A DNA stretch of 64,000 nt from Erodium maritimum (taxonomy: Eukaryota; Streptophyta; Magnoliopsida; Geraniales; Geraniaceae). The position numbers and the translations under genes are program-made. Below are positions 21,583-31,299 of this stretch, piece by piece; positions within the stretch are counted from its first letter, which is position 1; each line of letters opens with the position of its first letter. The notes under the pieces are model-generated. The model saw only the letters and a list, made by a program, of their open reading frames with translations, was not told where the DNA came from and searched no databases. The DNA lies in contig OY997590.1 in NCBI GenBank assembly GCA_963921825.1, positions 40,007,039-40,071,038 of the forward strand, written 5' to 3'.

Positions 21583-22234
21583 CGTGTATGTCATATGCCA
21601 CCGCATGGGTATGTCATCTACGTGTAGCCGTGCGGTTTCTGTCTTCTACCTAACCTGGCCGCACGGTGACATACGCCCGTGCAGGGTGTGTCTTCAACCT
21701 CAGGTGGCCGTGCGGCTCCTACTGGTTCAGCTTGTCTGACCACCCCCAATTTACAGTTTTTGCTCCCCCATTCCATTCCAATCCATTCACTTACTTTATA
21801 CCACTCAAAATCGTTTTCCCCATCCTCAATTCCAAGTTCAACTCAAACCTATAACAACTGAAATGTACGAAAATGGAAGAAGAGGATGAGGATGAATTGA
21901 ACTTACTTGGACCTTGCTTCAATGGAAAACCCGAAGAGGTTGACAACACGTTCGATCCGGTGGACGGCGGTGGACGACGCTCGGTGCAGTGTTGCGGTTT
22001 TCAGAGGTGGTGCTTTCGTCTGAAAATGGCGGGGATGAGGTCTGGGCAAATTAGGGGTGGGGAAATTGAGGGCTCTCCTATTTTAGGGATTTTGACCAAA
22101 TACAAAAGGGTAGTATAGGCATTGACCAACTTTTGTTGACTTGAGGGTCTTGAAGGCCTTTTTTCAAAATACATATTGGGTGAGTGTTTTTTTCAAAATC
22201 GATATTGGCATAAGGCCTTTTTAGAAATTGGTCC
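21583..22234 (-). other. MULE 5' region of the transposase gene, right of the gypsy insertion
   Basis: The sequence continues the MULE after the CTTGC duplication. Bases 21601-21715 carry the motif cluster. A leftward TATA-like GGTATAAAG lies near 21797-21805. A duplicated word, TTTTTTCAAAAT followed by ATATTGG, occurs at about 22160 and 22191 near the presumed terminus. No protein-coding frame here is convincing. Confidence 0.5.
21601..21715. repeat. CCGCACGG motif cluster right of the gypsy insertion
   Basis: Exact copies at 21628-21635, 21659-21666 and 21708-21715, with variants CCGCATGG at 21601 and CCGTGCAG near 21677. Both orientations are present. Confidence 0.7.
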
Positions 22235-22460
22235 ATTAATAACGTGTTGTTGGGTTATAAAGAAAAGGGAATCTCTACAGTTATACACTACTTTAAGGAA
22301 AGTTTGTTAGAGTTGGATGTTGGCCTTCATCACCAGTGTCATGATGGTCGGTAGGCATGGTAATTAGATACCAGAATTTGCAAAACTAGCGTCTTTTTGG
22401 GAAGCAAATGACAAGGGGCTACTTCGTTTAAATTTGGATTAAGATGCTCGAATATATTTT
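22235..22460. other. Unassigned spacer
   Basis: A 226-base stretch between the probable MULE end and the next LTR. It shows no repeat or gene I recognise; it may be host DNA flanking both elements. Confidence 0.3.
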
Positions 22461-23329
22461 TGTAAGAACCGCCCCCGGTCGAACCGGTGAATTCTAGACA
22501 AGTTTGACTTTCGGCCGGAAAAGTCAACCAATGACTCAGGAAGTCATTCGGGACCTTTCCGGGGCCCAAAAAGCTTAGGCGTCATCATGGTTAGCTTAGT
22601 TGGGCCGTTTCCTTCAGTTTGACTGTAATATTGGTTAGGTCAAATTTCGGTCAAACTTGGACTTTATATCGGTTATTCTTCCGATAAAATCTTGGAAGGC
22701 TGGAAACTAATTAAGTGAAAGTGACCCCACATAACACTTGGCATGTTTGGCTTGGAGGATGAAAAAGGGGCTTCAATTGACCCTTATACCCTCCCAACTT
22801 ACCTTTAAAGGGATAGGACCTTAAGGGCCTTTTGGTAATTGGACAATATAGGTCATTTAAAGCAACATGAACACACAACTCAGCTCATTCCTTATTGTGG
22901 CAGCCGAAAACCACCAAGGGAGAAGAGGAGAAGAGCTCATTTCTTGAGGAAGAAGAAAGAGAGGAAAGCTAGCATTTTGGAGCTTGTTTTTGGTCATTTC
23001 TCCTCCATTTTCCTTCCATCTTCTTCATCTCACCTTCCTAGAGGTTTGGATGCTCTTAACTCTCCATTTCATCTACTTTCCAATTTGGGTTTTTGTGAGT
23101 TTTTGGCTTGAAGTTGAAGAACTAGCTCTTGTAGGTGTTGTTGGAGAAGGATTAATGAAGTAGGTTGCTTGGATTGTGTTTTTGGTTGAAGTTTTGATGA
23201 ACCCATTGAGGGTGTTGATGATTGGAGACTTTTGATGAATATTTTGGAGTTAGAAGGACTTGGAAATGTGGTTTTTGATTTGATTTTCATGAAACTCGAG
23301 CTGGGGAAGAAAGGGGGAGGACCTAGACT

Positions 23330-23575
23330 GGTTCGCTACGGAACGGGACCCGGACCGGGCCATGTGCCGGCACGGCAGGCCGCATGAAACGGGCCAGGTA
23401 CCGGCACGGCGTGCTGCGCGGAACGGGCGTGAGTCCGACACGGAACCTCGCACGGTGTGTGTCAGACTCCGGGCCGGTGCGCCGCACAGTCTGTGCTGGT
23501 TACCGGGCCGGTCTGTGACGCGTTCCGTGCCAGGTTCCGGCACGGCCTGTGCTACGGTCAGGGCCACCTTCCGGA
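23330..23575. repeat. GC-rich motif zone in the second LTR
   Basis: At the LTR position equivalent to the palindrome array of the other copy there are repeated words CCGGCACGGC (three times), GGGCCGGT, CGCACGG and GGTTCCGGCACGG-like units, all rich in CpG. The shared core with the other array is CACGG/CCGTG, but the repeated unit is different. Confidence 0.7.
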
Positions 23576-24185
23576 TCAGACCTCCAGATCCAAAAACCCT
23601 TCCTTTTAGCCCATTTCGATTTGTAGATCACTTCTTTGACCTTGTTTCCATTGCTTGAGGATTGTTCTGTACTTTTTTGGTTGAGGATAACTCCGTTGGT
23701 TTACTAATTTTGGTATTGTTGTGGTCCAACACCGTGAGCTCGAGCTCAAGAGGAGGAAAGGCCTTGGACCCGAGCTAGAGAGACGAAGATCACTCCGGAA
23801 CCCGTGTGAAGAACGGAGGAGAGACTAACCGGCTCTTTCAGCAGAGTATTTAGAGGCAGACCACAAGTAGGGAAAGTCCTGACTACGCGAGTATTTCTAT
23901 ACTAGTATGCCTATTAGGTTAATAAAATCGGAAAGGTCCTAGAATTGCATATAGGATGCCAATAACTAGAATAATCGTCTTTCAATTACTAATAATCGGA
24001 TGAGTCTAGTATGCATGCTTAGGATGTGAATAACTAGTGTAATTCGCTTTCAATACTTGAGAATTGCTTTACTGGTAGAGAGGCCGTGATGAGCCCTCAG
24101 ATTAGTTGTTTGTGTTTGCTTCACATGCTCGTTTGCTTAGCTCAAGTTAAGTTAAGAGTCTAATGAAACTAGTTAAATTGTATGC

Positions 24186-24310
24186 TTGAATGCTTGATTG
24201 AAGGTTTACATGATTGGTTGATTGAATGTTTACATGATTGGTTGATTGAACGTTTACATGATTGGTTGAGTGATTGAATGTTTGAATAATTGATTGGTTG
24301 AACGGATGAT
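24186..24310 (+). repeat. Tandem repeat in the second LTR
   Basis: About four imperfect copies of a 26-30 bp unit, TTTACATGATTGGTTGATTGAA and variants. A further block at about 24606-24735 repeats TTGATTATTGGAGCCTGAGG with ACCCTACGGGGCA roughly every 45 bases; its equivalent in the other LTR (19460-19560) has the same words in fewer copies. Confidence 0.65.
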
Positions 24311-26132
24311 CGAGTATGACTGATTGTGCCACGCGGTACAATCAGGTGATCGATGGACCGATGGATCGTGACAAGTAAGTATAACGGTAAGTGTAGAGGA
24401 CTAATGGTTGTCTTTGATGTGTTGTGGTGAAAGTGTGATTCGATAGGTGTTGATTGGTGGATATGTTATAGTGTGATTCTCTTATTCATGTTCTTGAGAT
24501 GTTTGGTTGTTCGGTATAGTACTTACACCGGGGGGGTGGGGTAATCCAGTGGTGTTATAGTCGTTGGTGTTTGGCAGATCCTGCGGGATAATGATTGGTT
24601 ATTGGGCCCAGCGGGGCATTGATTATTGGAGCCTGAGGGCATTAAGTATTGGACCCTACGGGGCATTGATTATTGGAGCCTGAGGGCATTGGTTATTGGA
24701 CCCTACGGGGCATTGATTATTGGAGCCTGAGGGCATTGGAGGTGGACCCTATGGGGCAATCGGATGGTTTACCCTGTGGGAAATGATTACTGTGGTTTCA
24801 CCCAAGTGTATGCGTCCTACGGGAGCACTACCTTGGTTCCCTATGACATATGGTCCCTTGAAGGCATTTCCGAGAATTCTGATGATAAGCGCCCCTTTGG
24901 GATTGTTTCCGGTGCCCCGATGCATGTGTCTCCTCTGGACCGAGGGAAAATATGATATGATATGAATACTCTGGTGGATCGGAGTATGGGAACCGATGTG
25001 ACACCAGAATCTATTCATGGATCGGAGGCTTGAGAAAGCAAGTGGTTGGTGTGATATTACTTGTTCCCATTTTAATAGTTATGACATATTGTTGGTACAT
25101 TTCATGTAATCTTATAAAGTTACAGTTATCTTTGAGAATGCGATACTATTCTTAATTATACTGATTCCTAGCATTTCATTGTTTGATAGTGTTAAATTGT
25201 AAATTGCGTTGCCATGCTAAGACAGTTTTATTACTAAATTGAAGGTTAACTTATTTACGATTTTCCCTACTGAGCGCAAGCTCACACCCCTATGGTTTTC
25301 TTACTGTTTTTACAGGCGTACCTGATGTTTAGTGAGTTCGAGGCTCGGGAGCTTCTGGATGTTTTGGGGGTTATTCTAGAGATGTGTTGGTCATCTACTA
25401 TATAAGGAATCAGCATATTATTGGTGTCTCACTCACAGGTATATGGTGCAGATCTGAATATGATACGTTTGGCACCTCTGTTAAAGCAGCTGTGGTTTAT
25501 CTTGTAACCGCTTTAGTAAAGGTTAGTAAATGCGTTAATGAAATTATGTTGTTTTGTAAGCATTCCACGCCTTATTTTTTATATGTGCTTCTCCTTATTC
25601 AATATTCTTTTTAGCTTTTCTTTCTGTTTTTCTGTTTAAGCATCCAGTGATGTGAATTATGGCTAAACTTGTACAACCATAACCAGTGTTTCTCCAAAAT
25701 GTTTGCAGCTGGTTTTTCTAGCAACCTTCCTTAATGTATCTGAAAATGAAAGTTTTGATCCTTACCAGGTATGTGTCTAGCAATCCTCTGCGGGTCTTTC
25801 CTTTTGATTTCTTGCATAAAAAATAGTGTTTGATTGCTCTTTAGGCAGATTAGGCTAGAAAGAATAACTGAAGCTTCAATTAAACTACATTATTTCTACA
25901 CCTCAACACATAAGAGTGAATATGTCCCTATGGATCATATTGGCAATTACTTTCAGGAACTCCTGAAAGCTCTGATTGGTTTCATGGATGTTGCTGGGCT
26001 CTATTTTGCCTTGACCCAGTTGACTCACAGGAACATCTCTCAAAATCATAAAATCCAAGCTGTTGGGCTAGGTGAGTAAAATCTGATTTGTAAATTCTTT
26101 GAATACAAGTTCCTTTCTTCACATTTTATTTA

Positions 26133-27149
26133 GGGAAAATTTCAATTTAATGCCCTGACAAACACTTATGTGTAGTATAATAACTTAGCTTGTTTTTTTT
26201 TTGCATTTTAATAACCTGACAAACATTTATTTTCACTTTCATAATCAACCGTTAACTTTACATCCAAAATGGATAGAAAATAGTCATATGCTTTGCACAT
26301 GACCTTGTTTTTTCAAAAAATACCAAAAACATCCTTCAACCTTTGATTTTTTTAATATATAAAAACTGATTTTTTTAAAATATTTTTTATAATAAAATAT
26401 TTTTTTTTGAAATATATAAAAATCTGTTTTTTGTAACATATAAAAAACTGATTTTAATTTTTTTAAAATAAATCTGATTTTTTGAATTACATAAAAATAT
26501 GATTTTTGAAATATATAAAAAGTTATTTTTTAAATATATAAAAACTAATTCTTTAAAATACTTTTTGAAATAAAATCTAACTTTTTTAAGTATATAAAAA
26601 ATTTGATTCTTGTAATGTAAAAAACTGATTTTTATTTATATTTTTTGAAATAAATCTGATTTTTTAAATTATAAAAAATAATATAATGAAATATATAAAA
26701 AAAAATTAAAATATTTAAAAACTGATTTTTTCAATATTTTTTGAAATAAAATCTATTTTTAAAAACATATAAAAATCTTTTTTTAATATATAAAAACTGA
26801 TTTTTTTTGAAATAAATCTGATTTTTTTTGAAATAAATCTGATTTTTTGAATTATATAAAAATATGATTTTTGAAATATATAAAAACTGATTTTTTTCAA
26901 ATATTTTTTGAAATAAAATATAGTTTTTTGAAATATATAAAAAATCTGATTTTTTTTTGTGGTAGGTTTTGAAAATATGATTGGTTTCAAGGGGAATTTT
27001 GGACTTTTCATCTATTTTGGAAGGAAAGTTAACGGTTAGGTATGAAAGTAAAAATAAATGTTTGCCAGGGTATTAGAATGCAAAAAAAACAAGCTAGGGT
27101 ATTATACTGTAAATAAATATTTGTCAGGGTATTAAATTGAAATTTTCCC
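26133..27149. mobile_element. Mutator-type MITE in intron 4 of the TMEM147 copy
   Basis: Terminal inverted repeats start GGGAAAATTTCAATTTAAT at the left and read the same inverted at the right (27147-27149 end). Nine-base target duplications TTTTATTTA lie at 26124-26132 and 27150-27158, the size typical of Mutator. The interior (26330-26960) is an AT-rich imperfect tandem repeat of units such as GATTTTTTGAAATATATAAA. It has no coding capacity. Confidence 0.9.
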
Positions 27150-27608
27150 TTTTATTTATGATACTAATAAGAAAAGCATTGATTTTCTTCCAATTCCTTG
27201 GATGTTTGTAATATGTCCAGACTGTGGACTCTTTACCCGTTTAATGATTGACAGGGTGGGCATTTGCTGATGCTGTTATTCATAGATTGGCACCTCTTTG
27301 GGTGGGTGCTAGGGGACTAGAATTTACTTGAAACAAATGCAAATCTGGTATACATCTCCTCCTGGTTTATGTGCATTGTTTATGGCTGCTATGTTGGATT
27401 GAATTCAAGGGAGGAGGGGGATAAAAATAAAAGGAAAAAGATGGAAAGTCCGAAAGTTCCTGTATTAATTTGATATGATTAGCTTCCAGAAGAAATTTTT
27501 GTAACCTAATCTTTTGATGTTGGTACTTGGTGTTGGTGGTAGTTGTAGAAAGTTTTATTTCTTAATTGATCTATTGCATCCTTTTCTATATCCAGGTGCT
27601 GTTTATAT

Positions 27609-28327
27609 CAGAGGCGGATTTAGAGGGGTTTAGGGTATGCCACGGCATACCCTGCCCCGAGAAAGTTATATATAACTGTAGAGCATTCAGATACCTTTTA
27701 TTTGATATTTTACGGGGGTAAATCGGAGTTCGTATGAAGAAGTTATGATCATTTGAAAATCTGTTGCGTGTATAACCTTATTTTTTCTTGAAAATGCTCT
27801 TTTTACACTGAAAATGTCTATTACACTTTCCAGCAACCTTAATCATAGTTTTTTGAAGGTTTTATTTGAAAAGGTTAGATGTAAAACATAACGGTTCAGT
27901 AGTATACATTTACAAGTATTTATAGTCATTGTCACTGAAGTAGTTTTAACTCATTTTTTTATAAAGAAAATCATGTCTCATATTATATCATTTACGTTTT
28001 CATATACGTTATATGTCTGAATATATGTTTTTCCTATAGCCCTCTGTCCATGGGGGACCAAACAACGTATGATTGATCGTTCGACTAGCACGAAGTTTAT
28101 GGGCTCATTAACTGTATTTTATAGCTGAACTTCCTTCATAAAAATTAAAGATATCAGAATTCTATTCAATTTGATATCTTACGGACCCAAATGAGAACTC
28201 GTATGAGAAATTTATGCCATTTGAAAAATTGATCAGACTCTATCACTTCTTAAACCGACTTTGATTTTTTTTACATTTAATTATTATCGATGGCATACAC
28301 TAAAATAAATTTCTGGATCCGCCTCTG
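27609..28327. mobile_element. Non-autonomous hAT element inserted in an exon
   Basis: The 719-bp element has terminal inverted repeats CAGAGGCGGAT(TT/CC)AGA at both ends and exact 8-bp target duplications GTTTATAT at 27601-27608 and 28328-28335, as in hAT transposons. It splits TMEM147 exon 6 after its 13th base. Removing it together with one duplication restores the expected reading frame across the site. It encodes no transposase. Confidence 0.92.
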
Positions 28328-28447
28328 GTTTATATCCCCTTCTGCATTGGGATCTTTGATGTGGCTTCGGAAGAACAAACCCAAAACTTTGATTCCTGTA
28401 ATATACTTATGTGCAGGAATTGTGGCAGCCATGCCATCTATCACAAG

Positions 28448-29610
28448 GTGTGCTTCTCAACCCTTTTTGCTGTGATGGCAGAGACCCTTTGCCTGAGAAA
28501 ACCTTCAACTTGTACTGGATGGCTGCTCACCGCATTATACTCTCTCCTGGAGATGCAGTAGGAGTAACTTGCCTTTCTAGGATTCCAATTTCAGATTTTG
28601 TTGATCCAGGTTACTGATCCAATTTACTTCCGAGATGTTCTCCACTATATTTGGAGACGATGAACCAACATTTTGGATAAAATTGTGGGCAAATCTCATC
28701 CTTACAGAATCATCATCATTTTGACCTTGCATCCTCCACTTGTTCTTTTTTCCATATACATACTTCTTGCTAGTTTGATCTAATCTATAGTATGTCATGC
28801 ATAGAGGTGGATATTGGTTGGTTAAGTGACACAGACGAGATTCCTTACTTCTGAACCGGGCCCTCTGATTTTCCAAAATATCCACCGGCATCATAATGGA
28901 ATAAATTTCCCGTTTTTCGACCGGACAATTGACCATAGGTTTCTTGTTTTAACAGGACCGACAATTCTGATCCTCAAGACCCCGGATCTAGACCACAACG
29001 GCAGGATCTGGACGGTGAAAACAACGAGAACTGGACGGTAAGGATGGAGGTTACAAGACGACCCTTTAGAATAGACCACATGTCATTGATTATGACCAGT
29101 CTTCTCTTTGTTTATGGGGACAACACCAAGAAATAACTATGGGGGAGAATGTACCGCGCAAAAACTAACCATAAACTATCTAGTCGAACAAATAATAACT
29201 ATACAGTTCGGCAATTGTTAAAAAGTAACGTTTTTCGTTAGAACTGAAATCGTTAGAAAAAACTCAAAGAACTAACTGCCGTATGACTACTTTAACTCAA
29301 AAACTAACCGTAGACTTGTTAGTTTTTGAGTTTTTTTTAACGTTTTCCGTCGTTCCTAACGGAAAATGTTAGTTTGCGTAATTACCTTAAATGTACCTTA
29401 TTAATTTGCTAATCAAAATAATCTATAGTTAGTTTTTAATTTTAATAGTTAAATAACCGTTTGTTCTTTAAACTTTTCCTTGTTTATACCACACTTTCCT
29501 ACACAAACTTTAACCCAATGTCGCATGTTTGGTTGTAAACATCCCCATCCTTTCTATGCATAGATTTCATACCATTCTCTTATGGTATGAAACTTATCGT
29601 TATTCCTACC
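28448..29610. other. Unassigned region with one unrecognised ORF
   Basis: There is no continuation of TMEM147. On the - strand, 28936-28577 is a 119-codon frame (residues such as MMPVDILENQRARFRSKES and KKYVYGKKNKWRM) with coding-like composition but no family I recognise; it may be a transposon fragment. Bases 29140-29400 are AT-rich with short inverted repeats around ACTAAC and GTTAG. Confidence 0.3.
29294..29332. repeat. 15-bp perfect inverted repeat (hairpin)
   Basis: AACTCAAAAACTAAC at 29294-29308 is followed after 9 bases by its exact complement at 29318-29332. It lies within a region holding several AACTAAC words and may be the centre of a foldback element. Confidence 0.6.
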
Positions 29611-29613
29611 TTA

Positions 29614-29917
29614 GGGCATCCACAGTGGAGAGGCTGGGAGCCGGCTGAGAGCATAAAAGTAGGAGGGAGTCCAAAAAAAAGAGAGAGAAATTAATTAAAT
29701 AATGTTGGTTGGGGGAGCTGGCTGGTAGCTCACCACCTCTCCTCACCGTCGACTGGAAACAAAAATGTGAACAAAAAGGGTTACCATAAGCACTTTAACC
29801 ACCTAGCATTGTAGGGTACTGGCTGGGAGAGCTGACTATAAGGCAACAAAAAATAATTTTTTATTCTTCCCGCCAGCCTCTCCCCACCAGCAACCGACTG
29901 TAGCGTTGGAGATGCTC
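29614..29917. mobile_element. PIF/Harbinger (Tourist-type) MITE
   Basis: A 304-bp element starts GGGCATCCACAGTGG and ends, inverted, GAGCATCTCCAACGCTACAG, the usual style of plant Tourist termini. It is flanked by TTA on both sides (29611-29613 and 29918-29920), the Harbinger target duplication. It has no coding frame. Confidence 0.85.
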
Positions 29918-30165
29918 TTAATAGATATACAACAACTCGTAGGGAATAAATTTGAGGTATCATCGGAGGCATATGAAGAATGAGTATAAATTGCCTACAA
30001 AGTAACACACGCCTACTGGAATTTAAGTGTTGCAAGAAACATGAAAAATATGGGTAAATGTTTCTAAAATTTTACTGAACATTGTACTAAAAAATATTAA
30101 TGCTTTAAATTTTATAGGAATAATCTCACAAAAATACATTTGTTCTTATTTAACTACACTAGCCT

Positions 30166-31260
30166 TTGAGAAATTCTCTCTCCCCTCTTGAGAGCTCCCT
30201 CCTAACCCTAGCCGTCGTAGCTATGGTGTTCCCTCTTATCCCCACCGCTGATTTGTCCTCTCCCGTGGTTCCTCCGGCCGTTACTACCGCTGCCCCAGCT
30301 GATGATGCCCCTCTGTTATCGTCCTGTCCCTCGCAGACCGCTCCCAGTGCAGGGGATAGGAGTCATCGACGGAGAAAAGCCAAACCCTCGGTTCTGGCGT
30401 CGTCTTCCTCTACGCTGGTGCTGCCGGTCCTCCCACTCCCAGGACCGGGAGCATCGATAGACGTGGCCTCCTTCTCCATGGGAGCAACTGCTCCATCCCC
30501 GACCGCGAAGCCGAGACGAGGGTGGCCCTTGGGATGTCCCCTAGTTACGTCCTTCTCCCGCAACATCCTCCTCGGCTTTCCCCCTCTAAACCCTATTCCG
30601 TCGACCCACCCGTTGGGTCAAGACCTTGCTCTGGCCCCTCCTTCCCCGGGCGGTGCAGTTTCTAGGGTTTGCCAAGACCTTGCTCTGGCCCCTCCTCTCC
30701 CGAGCGGTGCGGTTTCTAGGGTTTGCCAAACCTTGCTCGGGCCCCTCCTCCCCCAGGTGGCACAGCTGCTAGGGTTCCGGCTCCCCCCTACTCTGATCCG
30801 ATACTAGGTGGAGGGCGCAGGTCTGGAGATGGAACTAGAGCACTCAAAGGGCCGACTGGGATCCCTCGGGAGGATCAGTTCAGGGCGGGAAAACAGCCCC
30901 GCCAGGAGAAATGAGTGGTACGTCGTGCATCAGGGACTGACTCTGGGAGGTGTCCCTGTACGATGTGCTGCATCCCCCCTTCACCATTACCGTCGAGGTC
31001 CCTCAGGATCTCCGGTATCCTATTTCCCCTCTCCGTTTTCCGTCGCCTCCCATGGAATGCCGTGAGCGTGGAATGCCCCTTTGTCCAATCGTCTCCCCCT
31101 TTGTCCTTGTCCTCACCAGCAGTGAAATGCCGTGAGCGCGAACCCACAACTACAACCTGTTCAGAATGGGGAGGTCTCGGGCTAATGGATCGAGGTCCCC
31201 AAGCAGAAGAGGGTTGTCCTCGAAGCATCATGGTTCGTTTCTCTAAACCCATGAGCAAGC
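30166..31260 (+). pseudogene. LINE ORF1 fragment, + strand
   Basis: From the ATG at 30166 an open frame runs to 30807: 213 codons rich in Pro, Ser and Ala, like the low-complexity N-terminus of plant LINE ORF1 proteins. It includes a basic RRRKAK patch and PRRGWPLGCP. The sequence beyond (30830-30980) matches 60590-60690 of another LINE here, including AACAGCC, AGGAGAAATGAG and a GGGACTGACTC-like word, which supports LINE identity. The nucleic-acid-binding and zinc-knuckle part is not intact. No endonuclease or RT follows, so it is a dead fragment. A 54-bp tandem repeat lies inside the frame. Confidence 0.5.
30619..30780 (+). repeat. 54-bp tandem repeat, three copies, in the LINE ORF1 frame
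   Basis: Copies start at about 30619, 30673 and 30727 with the word CAAGACCTTGCTCTGGCCCC. The period is a multiple of three, so it encodes an 18-residue repeat containing DLALAPP and GAVSRVCQ. Confidence 0.75.
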
Positions 31261-31299
31261 ATCTGTTGTTTTAAAGTAGAACCAGAAGACTCCGGGTTC

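Larger units (their letters stand above)
4500..22234. mobile_element. Mutator-like element with DUF1985 and MURA genes, split by a gypsy insertion
   Basis: The unit comprises a + strand DUF1985 gene (4751-7108), two small genes (7652-8041 on -, 8651-8896 on +), a - strand MURA transposase (9506-11522) and its 5' region (11523-11707 continuing at 21583). It is interrupted by a chromovirus whose CTTGC target duplication (11703-11707 and 21578-21582) shows both sides were once joined. Its right end is probably near 22234, where the inverted strand reads GGACCAATTTCTAAAAAGG, resembling plant MULE termini. I find no matching inverted repeat on the left, so the element may be a non-TIR MULE or its left end is lost. 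Exact limits and the 9-bp duplication are unresolved. Confidence 0.65.
22461..25394 (+). repeat. Solo or isolated LTR of the same chromovirus family, + strand, 3' truncated
   Basis: It begins TGTAAGAACCGCCCCCGG and follows the complete LTR at 18682-21577 in inverted orientation along its length: the shared segments include the AAAAGTCAACC block, a GC-rich motif zone, and the blocks ending GAGATGTGTTGGTC. Similarity stops near 25394, about 290 bases short of the LTR end. No gag or pol follows, so it is a truncated solo LTR or fragment. It lies directly upstream of the TMEM147 exons. Confidence 0.75.
25452..28447 (+). pseudogene. TMEM147: Plant TMEM147 (transmembrane protein 147) gene, exons 2-6, disrupted
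   Basis: Exons with consensus splice sites are 25452-25521 (SEYDTFGTSVKAAVVYL), 25709-25768 (LVFLATFLNVSENESFDPYQ), 25967-26071 (ELLKALIGFMDVAGLYFAL), 27255-27347 (WAFADAVIHRLAPLWVGARG) and 27596-28447 (ALGSLMWLRKNKPKTLIP and MPSIT). These match the plant homologue of TMEM147, a seven-membrane-span ER protein of the translocon (known for the animal protein). Exon 1 and the last exon are not in the window: a truncated LTR sits just upstream, and unrelated DNA follows. In exon 5, about 23 bases are missing between EFT and ETNANL, which shifts the frame into a TGA. A hAT element splits exon 6. Intron 4 carries a 1-kb MITE. This copy is non-functional; a complete copy may exist elsewhere. Confidence 0.85.

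Noticed and set aside
4551..23560. All GC-rich CACGG-type clusters as one repeat family
   Set aside because: The MULE 8-mer and the LTR palindromes share only a short core and sit in different elements; I report them separately.
23250..23658. Overlapping + and - strand frames in the second chromovirus LTR
   Set aside because: They arise from the CpG-rich motif zone; no domain, and the equivalent LTR copy does not conserve them.
28290..28475. Small + strand frame starting in the hAT end as a separate gene
   Set aside because: Its useful part is TMEM147 exon 6; the start lies in the hAT terminus.
30875..31258. 127-codon frame on the - strand as a gene
   Set aside because: Biased composition without domains; the same DNA matches another LINE on the + strand.
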